A stretch of 64,000 bases of DNA from Aeromicrobium sp. PE09-221. Its GTDB lineage: Bacteria > Actinomycetota > Actinomycetes > Propionibacteriales > Nocardioidaceae. Shown here piece by piece: positions 58,688 to 64,000 of this stretch. Position numbers and translations under genes: made by a program. The stretch lies in contig NZ_MIJB01000020.1 of the NCBI RefSeq assembly GCF_002174305.1, positions 31,343 through 95,342 on the forward strand, read 5' to 3'. Numbering within the stretch: the first letter of the stretch is position 1; each line of letters starts with the position of its first letter. The notes beneath the pieces were generated by a model. The model did not search any database. It was not told where the DNA came from and was given only the letters and a program-made list of their open reading frames with translations.

Positions 58688-61600
58688 ATGAGATCCCCGC
58701 AGGCCTTCTTCACGGCTGCCACCGCACGCAGGGGAAGGTCCGCCCGCGCGCATGGTGCGCCGGGACGAGCGCGTCGTCTCCTGATGGTGTTCCTCGCGGC
58801 GCTGGTCGCCGTCGCGGGCACCGTCGTCACGGCGGGCACCGCCAGCGCGGCTCCGAATCCGCGCATCATCGTCGACGACGTCGAGTTGAGTTGGGACGGT
58901 GACGGGCAGGTCGAGATCGGCGATGTCCTCCGACTCGACGGAACCTGGGATGCCAGCGATGCCGATGCGACATCCGGCGACACCTTCTACGTCGGTCTGC
59001 CGCCCGAACTGCACTTCGATGCCGCCGTTCCCTTCGATCTGCTGGGCCAGGACGGTGAGATCTGGGGCAGCTGCCTCACCGACCCGGCGAGCGACCAGGC
59101 CGTCTGCACGCTCAACGAGCGCGTCGACGAGTGGGATGGCGCGCGCGGCACCTTCTGGTTCGAGGTCACGGCGAATCAGCGGACGGATGCCGAGACCGTC
59201 ATCATCGACGGCAATGGCGAGGATCGACCGGTCATCGTGCCGGGCGAGGGTGGCATCGGTGATGGCATCGAGCTCCCTGGCGAGGTCTCGAAGTCCGGAG
59301 TGATGAACGGCAATAACTGGTCGATGACCTGGACCGTCGACGTGCCGGGTGCCAACATGGCCGGCCAGGACACCGTCACCATCGTCGACAGGCTCGGCGC
59401 CGGGCACCAGCTGTGCGAGGACCCCGCTTTCCGGGTGCAGACCGTCCGTGGCGAGACCGTGAACGATGTGTCGGGCATCGCCGCCTTCGACGGTCAGGCC
59501 GGTGACACCGAGTTCGGCATCGTCCTCACCGCACCCGAGGGTGGTTTCGCCGCCGATGTGATCTACCGGATCACGTACCGCACCTGCACACCGGACGGTC
59601 AGATCGATCCGGCCGGGACGACCTATGACAACACGGCTGAGGTCGAGGGCTGGGGTGACGCGGGAATCGGCACCGACGAGGTGACGAATCGTCCCTGGCG
59701 CCTGGACATCGGCAAGTCCGGCAGCGTCCTCGGGGGAGCCGAGCGCAACGGCAAGATCCGCTGGACCATCGAGATCCCCGGCAGCAAGCTGGTCGGCGAG
59801 GACGGCTTCTCCCTGACCGACACGCTCGGTGGCGAGCACGTGCTCTGCGAGGACACGGTCTCCGGCATCCAGATCTTCGAGCGTTACGGGCCCAGCAACG
59901 ATCGGCGCACCAACATCACCGACCAGCTGATCGCGACACCCGTGGGCACGCCCACCGACACCTCCTTCGCGGTCGACTTCGCGATCGCGAGCGGCTCGGA
60001 TCTCGAGTTCAAGGACTCGGACTGGCGCTACGTCATCGAGTACACGACCTGCGCCACGGCCGAGGGGCTGCCCGAGGGCGGAACGCCGTTCACCAACTCC
60101 GCGAGCATCGACGGCGAGGTCGTGACCGGCGACACGCAAGTGCCGGGCCGCTCGCAGGGCAAGGGCGGCGGCATCAACGGCGGCGTCGTCGAGATCGGCG
60201 ATGAGGACTACCTGCCGCAGACCACCATCAACTGGAATGTCCGGATCCCGGGCGAACTAGTGGACGGCGAGGAGTCGCTGACGATCACCGACACGCTGAG
60301 CAGCACCCACCAGGTCTGCGAGGGCGGCGAGGATTACGCCGAGTCGCTGCGACTGCGGGTCCGCGCGCTCGACCAGATCGATGGCGGTGGGCTGAGCCCG
60401 ATCGAGCTGACCGGCTCGACCGGGGTCGACTACGACGCGGACACCCGTCAGCTCACTTTCACGCTCGATCCGGCGGACGGCTTCAGCCGTGAGTACCAGT
60501 ACTACATCGAGTACACGACCTGCACCACCAGCGGTGGTATGGACGCCCCGGGCACCGAGTACAGCAACGACATCGAGTTCGGCACTACCCAGTGGAACCG
60601 TACGGTGACGCAGAACAACCGCGCCGGTGGCACCGGTGAGGGCGTCAACCGCGGCTCGATCTCGATCTCGAAGGACCTCGCCGATGTCCCGGGTGCAGAG
60701 TTCGTGCCCGATGGCACGATGTTCACCGTGCACGTGGCGGAGATCGATCCGTCCGGCGTGACGCAGCACGAGTACGACCTTCAGGTGCCGCTCGACGGCG
60801 ACCCGGTGAGCGGTTTCACCCCGCGCGGCCACGGATGGACCTTCGAGCTCTCCGAGCCGACCTTCCCCTCGGTCCCGGGTGTCCTCTTCGGTGCCCCGGT
60901 GTTCGCCGAGTCCACGGGCGTCACGCCCTCGGACGACGGCGCGACCGCGGTCGCCGAGATCACTCCGCGGACGAATATCGCCGTACAGCTGACGAACACG
61001 ACGCAGCTGGGCGGTCTGGAGATCGTCAAGGAGATCGACGGCCCCGCCGCGGGACTGGTGGCTGAGGATCAGGAGTTCCTGATCAACGCCGCGATCGATG
61101 TCAGCGCCATCGGGGACGGCTTCCCCGCACAGCCCGACCGTCAGTTCGCGGTCACCGCGGGAGAGCCCTACCAGCTGGAGGACCTGCCGGTCGGGGCAGT
61201 GGTGACCTTCTCGGAGGCCCTGCCCACCGATGACGACGTACTGACCTGGCTCCCGGTACAGATCAGCCCCGAGACCATCGAGGTCACCGCTGATCACGTC
61301 GCCGAGCCGGCGACGATCACCGTCACCAATACGGTCGAGCGCACGGTCGGCACCTTCGCCCTCGCCAAGCAGGTCACCGGCGACCAGGCGGACAATCCGG
61401 CGGTTCCCGAGACGGTCGAGGTCACCGCGACCTGGACCGAGGAGGGTGGCACGCAGCAGAGCAAGGTGCTGAACCTGCCGACCGACGGCACCGCCGTGCC
61501 CTTCGACGAGCAGCTGCTCATCGGCACGCGGGTCACGCTGACCGAGACGCCGCTCGAGGATGGCTCGAGCATCGTCTGGGGCACGCCGGTCTGGTCCGGT

Positions 61601-62878
61601 GACGGGGTCGCCATCGATGGCGGTTCGGCCGTCGTCACGGTGAGCCGCGACGCCGAAGCTCTGGTCACCGTGGAGAACCATGCCGCCACGTCCACGGCGG
61701 GTCTGAGCCTGCTCAAGGGCGTCGCGGGAGAGGCGGCTGGCGAGGTCGGCGACGATGCGGAGTTCCCCGTCACGGTGTCGTGGACTGATGCCGATGGCGA
61801 GGAGCAGACCCGTGAGCTGATGATCAATGCTCAGCAGCCGGTTGAGTTGGGTGAGGAGTTGCCCGCCGGCACGGTCGTGACGATCACCGAGGGTGACGCT
61901 CCCTCGATCGACACCGTCATCTGGGATGCGATCACCATCAACGGGGACGATGTCACCGACAACGGCGACGGCAGCGCCACCGTGGTGGTCTCCGATCAGC
62001 AGAACGATGTCACGCTCGTGACGGTCACCAATGAGGCCACCTGGGCACCGGGCACGTTCTCGGTCAGCAAGGAGCTGACGGGCGTGTCTCCGGATCACGG
62101 CGATGTGCCGGAGACGTTCACGGTCATCGCTAGCTGGCTCGACCAGGAGGGTGTCGAGCGGACCAAGGAGCTGACGGTGCCTGTCGACGGCGCCACCGTT
62201 CCGCTCGATGAGGATCTCCCCCACGGCACCGAGGTCGCACTGAGCGAGCTGCGTCCGGAGGACTCCGCGAGCTTCATCTGGAACCGTCCCGTGTGGACCG
62301 GCGACCGGGTGACGACGCACGATGACGGCACAGCCGTGGTCGTCATCGGGGCCGCAGACGATGCCGCGGTCGAGCTGGCCAATTCGGTGACGGCGCTGAC
62401 AGGCAGCGTGGAGCTGACCAAGGCCCTCGATGGCACGGGCGCCGATGAGGTCCCGTCCGACGCGTCCTTCCCTGTGCGGGTCTCCTGGACCGATCTCCAG
62501 GGTGTTGAACAGCACCAGGACGCGCGGATCACTGCCGGCACGCCGGTCGTCATCGACGGCATCCTCCTGGGCGCCGAGGTCACCGTGACCGAGTCGGCGG
62601 GAGACGCCGACGTGCCGGGCAACATCCTGTGGTCCGGGGTCCAGTGGAGCTCCGATGACGTCAGCCTGTCGGTGCATGAGGGCGACAAGGCCGCCGGGTT
62701 CACAATCGTGGGCGGGGAGGGCGCGAAGGCTGCGGTCACCGTGACCAACTCCTTCGACGATCTCGGCACGATCCCGAATGCCGGGGCCCCGGATGGCGTC
62801 CTATGGCTCGTCCTGGCCGGACTCGTGGCACTGGCGGCCGGGGGTGGACTCATGGTTCAGCGTTCGCGCCGGCACTGA
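58688..62878 (+). CDS. Large multidomain surface adhesin with sorting-type C-terminus
   Basis: 1396 residues. Signal peptide ends at TASA-APNP (about residue 54). An adhesin Ig-like domain follows (DVELSWDGDGQVEIGDVLRLDG), then three tandem repeats of about 140 residues, each with a Cys in a LCED/VCEGG segment and one in a YTTC segment that can pair, e.g. YVIEYTTCATAEG and YYIEYTTCTTSGG. Then come about six DUF5979-type domains (about 670-1355) starting with patterns such as GSISISKDL, GLEIVKEIDGP, TFALAKQVTG, LSLLKGVAG, TFSVSKELTG and SVELTKALDG. The end is IPNAG (1362-1366), a membrane helix and QRSRRH, a cell-wall-sorting layout with Ala-Gly instead of Thr-Gly. The ATG at 58688 follows GGGAG. 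Expected to bind host or matrix surfaces. Confidence 0.87.
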   Translation: MRSPQAFFTAATARRGRSARAHGAPGRARRLLMVFLAALVAVAGTVVTAGTASAAPNPRIIVDDVELSWDGDGQVEIGDVLRLDGTWDASDADATSGDTFYVGLPPELHFDAAVPFDLLGQDGEIWGSCLTDPASDQAVCTLNERVDEWDGARGTFWFEVTANQRTDAETVIIDGNGEDRPVIVPGEGGIGDGIELPGEVSKSGVMNGNNWSMTWTVDVPGANMAGQDTVTIVDRLGAGHQLCEDPAFRVQTVRGETVNDVSGIAAFDGQAGDTEFGIVLTAPEGGFAADVIYRITYRTCTPDGQIDPAGTTYDNTAEVEGWGDAGIGTDEVTNRPWRLDIGKSGSVLGGAERNGKIRWTIEIPGSKLVGEDGFSLTDTLGGEHVLCEDTVSGIQIFERYGPSNDRRTNITDQLIATPVGTPTDTSFAVDFAIASGSDLEFKDSDWRYVIEYTTCATAEGLPEGGTPFTNSASIDGEVVTGDTQVPGRSQGKGGGINGGVVEIGDEDYLPQTTINWNVRIPGELVDGEESLTITDTLSSTHQVCEGGEDYAESLRLRVRALDQIDGGGLSPIELTGSTGVDYDADTRQLTFTLDPADGFSREYQYYIEYTTCTTSGGMDAPGTEYSNDIEFGTTQWNRTVTQNNRAGGTGEGVNRGSISISKDLADVPGAEFVPDGTMFTVHVAEIDPSGVTQHEYDLQVPLDGDPVSGFTPRGHGWTFELSEPTFPSVPGVLFGAPVFAESTGVTPSDDGATAVAEITPRTNIAVQLTNTTQLGGLEIVKEIDGPAAGLVAEDQEFLINAAIDVSAIGDGFPAQPDRQFAVTAGEPYQLEDLPVGAVVTFSEALPTDDDVLTWLPVQISPETIEVTADHVAEPATITVTNTVERTVGTFALAKQVTGDQADNPAVPETVEVTATWTEEGGTQQSKVLNLPTDGTAVPFDEQLLIGTRVTLTETPLEDGSSIVWGTPVWSGDGVAIDGGSAVVTVSRDAEALVTVENHAATSTAGLSLLKGVAGEAAGEVGDDAEFPVTVSWTDADGEEQTRELMINAQQPVELGEELPAGTVVTITEGDAPSIDTVIWDAITINGDDVTDNGDGSATVVVSDQQNDVTLVTVTNEATWAPGTFSVSKELTGVSPDHGDVPETFTVIASWLDQEGVERTKELTVPVDGATVPLDEDLPHGTEVALSELRPEDSASFIWNRPVWTGDRVTTHDDGTAVVVIGAADDAAVELANSVTALTGSVELTKALDGTGADEVPSDASFPVRVSWTDLQGVEQHQDARITAGTPVVIDGILLGAEVTVTESAGDADVPGNILWSGVQWSSDDVSLSVHEGDKAAGFTIVGGEGAKAAVTVTNSFDDLGTIPNAGAPDGVLWLVLAGLVALAAGGGLMVQRSRRH

Positions 62879-62884
62879 AAGACC

Positions 62885-62926
62885 CCCACGGCGCGGGTTA
62901 AGCTCCCGAGGCGCCCGCGCCGTGGG
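62885..62926 (+). terminator. Adhesin terminator, perfect 13-bp stem
   Basis: CCCACGGCGCGGG (62885-62897) pairs perfectly with 62914-62926 over a 16-nt loop, 6 bp after the adhesin stop. No T run follows. Confidence 0.75.
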
Positions 62927-62959
62927 CCCATCACATGACCGAGCATGTGAGGGAGGGGC

Positions 62960-62997
62960 GACCGCCGTGGTGGATCCATCCATCTACCACGGCGGTC
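62960..62997. terminator. Second hairpin, perfect 12-bp stem
   Basis: GACCGCCGTGGT (62960-62971) pairs perfectly with 62986-62997 over a 14-nt loop. It lies 33 bp after the first hairpin and before the IS relic, so it may insulate the adhesin unit from the transposase region. Confidence 0.6.
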
Positions 62998-63142
62998 GTT
63001 GCATGCTGCCGCACGTTTCGGACCCGACACGAACGAGGAGACGCGTACGTCCTGCACGGGTGATGAGCGGACGGGTTGATCCTGGGTGACGTCCCGCAGT
63101 GTGGTGGAGTTTCTCGACACCGTGCGGGTCAGTGGTTCGATT

Positions 63143-63852
63143 CTATGCCGCGTCGATCGCGGCGACCATCGGGCCGGTGACCTTGGGCACCTTCGCGAGG
63201 GACTCCGTGTCGCCGATGTCGAACCCCAGGACCTCCCGGTGGCCGTCTGCGGCGACACCGACCGCGACCACAATGGCCTGGGACACGACACGGGGACCGA
63301 CCCGAGCCTTGCAGTAGGTCGCATCGACGAACACATACGGATAGGTCGTGGCATTCAGCGGGCGCTCTCCGAAGGCGGCGACGTCTTCGTCCGGATTCGC
63401 GCAGATCCTGGAGACCTCGGACTCGCTGATCCCGGTGTCAGCGCCCAGCGCCCGCACCAGGTCGTCGACCTTGCGCGTGCTAATGCCGTGGACATAGGCC
63501 TCCATCACGACTGCGACGCCCCCAAACACTCCGTGCAGGGCGGTACCCCCAGCGCCTGATCGACCCGGCGCCTGCGTTCCAGCAGCGAGGGGAAGAACGA
63601 TCCGGCACGCAGCTGCGGGATCCGCAGATCCACCTGACCGGCCGTCGTGGTGACCGTCTTCGGCCGCGTCCCGTTACGGTGCGTGGTCCGATCAACAGAG
63701 CGTTCGAACGGGGCCGCGCCGATCACCGCAGCCGCCTCGGCATCAATCAACTCCTGATAGAGCTTCTCGGTCGCGACACGGACCCGATCAGTCACATCGG
63801 TTGAGCGAAGTTCCCCGAGTAGCTCGAGGAGGGCAGACTGGCCAAGAGCCAT
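63143..63852 (-). pseudogene. IS256-family (mutator-type) transposase relic
   Basis: From the ATG at 63852 the N-terminus (HRNGTRPKTVTTTAGQVDLRIPQL, given by key residues N-G-x-R-x-K-T and D-L-x-I-P) is IS256-like up to RRRRVDQAL near 63555. A short insertion of roughly 30 bp then shifts the frame. The next piece, 63143 to about 63520, has VVMEAYVHGISTRKVDDLV and YVFVDATYCKARVG, the first catalytic Asp region. After GFDIGDTE it jumps to SLAKVPK..GPMVAAI, which normally lies much later, then stops. So the central catalytic part is deleted and the protein cannot be active. A possible IS end (GTGGTGGAGTTTCTCGACACC) is at 63101-63121. Confidence 0.85.
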
Positions 63853-63914
63853 CGTGCGTTGTGTCCCATCTGTGAGTTCCTTGGTCGGTTCTCACTGACC
63901 ATCGCACGATGGCT
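63847..63914. repeat. Inverted repeat over the transposase start
   Basis: AGCCATCGTGCG (63847-63858) is repeated inverted at 63903-63914. The left arm contains the transposase start codon. It could be part of the IS terminus or a promoter-region palindrome. The final bases of the window show no gene. Confidence 0.55.
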
Positions 63915-64000
63915 CACCTCATCGAGGCCAAGACCGAGAACCACATCACCCCACGGCACGCCACCTGATCGCGGAACCGTCGCGGCCTCCAGGGAAGGCG

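Noticed and set aside
60257..62677. 806-residue minus-strand frame inside the adhesin gene
   Set aside because: Antisense shadow of repetitive coding sequence; no motif.
63907..63968. Short plus-strand frame starting MAHLIEAK at the right edge
   Set aside because: Nineteen codons, starts inside an inverted repeat of the IS relic, no ribosome site.

Overview
The window is high-GC, gene-dense DNA from an actinobacterium. Supporting signs are a mycothiol-dependent DinB-type enzyme, a DUF3151 gene beside class II fructose-bisphosphate aldolase, a class E sortase, an Rv2212-like class III cyclase, many GTG starts, 4-bp ATGA/GTGA overlaps between co-directional genes, and many apparently leaderless genes with a TANNNT box 6-8 nt before the start codon. 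Family or genus cannot be fixed from the sequence alone.

Layout. 1-11.5 kb: a catabolic island (SDR, alpha/beta hydrolase, aspartate-dehydrogenase-like enzyme, two-domain extradiol-type VOC protein, PDR-type oxygenase reductase, cupin, aldehyde dehydrogenase, MarR regulator, SsuABC/TauABC-type importer and an FAD aromatic hydroxylase), probably for an unidentified aromatic or heteroaromatic compound. Short TTAG/CTAA palindromes in both divergent control regions suggest one MarR regulon. 11.7-31 kb: housekeeping genes with scattered purine genes (purA, purD, purB, purC, purS-purQ), pyrE-trmH, fba, an aminotransferase with a structured leader, sortase E, a cyclase and an acyl-CoA synthetase with unusual codon use. 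31-43 kb: TetR/ABC exporter, metY-metX, the oxoprolinase operon pxpA-pxpB-pxpC behind an NRAMP-like transporter, a Phd/VapC toxin-antitoxin pair, phosphofructokinase and an esterase. 43-50 kb: a TetR gene with a mycothiol-dependent enzyme, a probable manganese ABC transporter plus a DtxR/MntR regulator with a 26-bp palindrome over the first start codon, and a NarL-type two-component system. 51-55.4 kb: a cobalamin riboswitch followed by an ECF vitamin transporter (T, fused AA, S) and a membrane-anchored DUF4430-like protein, candidate surface B12-capture partner. 55.4-62.9 kb: a single polypeptide combining an ECF sigma factor, zinc-type anti-sigma domain, membrane segment, about 23 Pro-Glu dipeptides and an extracytoplasmic beta domain, divergent from a LuxR-type regulator and a 1396-residue multidomain adhesin. 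63-64 kb: an internally deleted IS256-family relic.

The two most interesting features are the sigma/anti-sigma fusion beside the adhesin, which reads like a self-contained surface-sensing system, and a set of at least seven families of intergenic palindromic elements. These are built from 15-28 bp words in alternating orientation; four families occur twice in the window. Several form perfect 12-28 bp hairpins. I do not recognise them as a named repeat class.

All assignments rest on reading motifs, lengths and context; no database search was possible.
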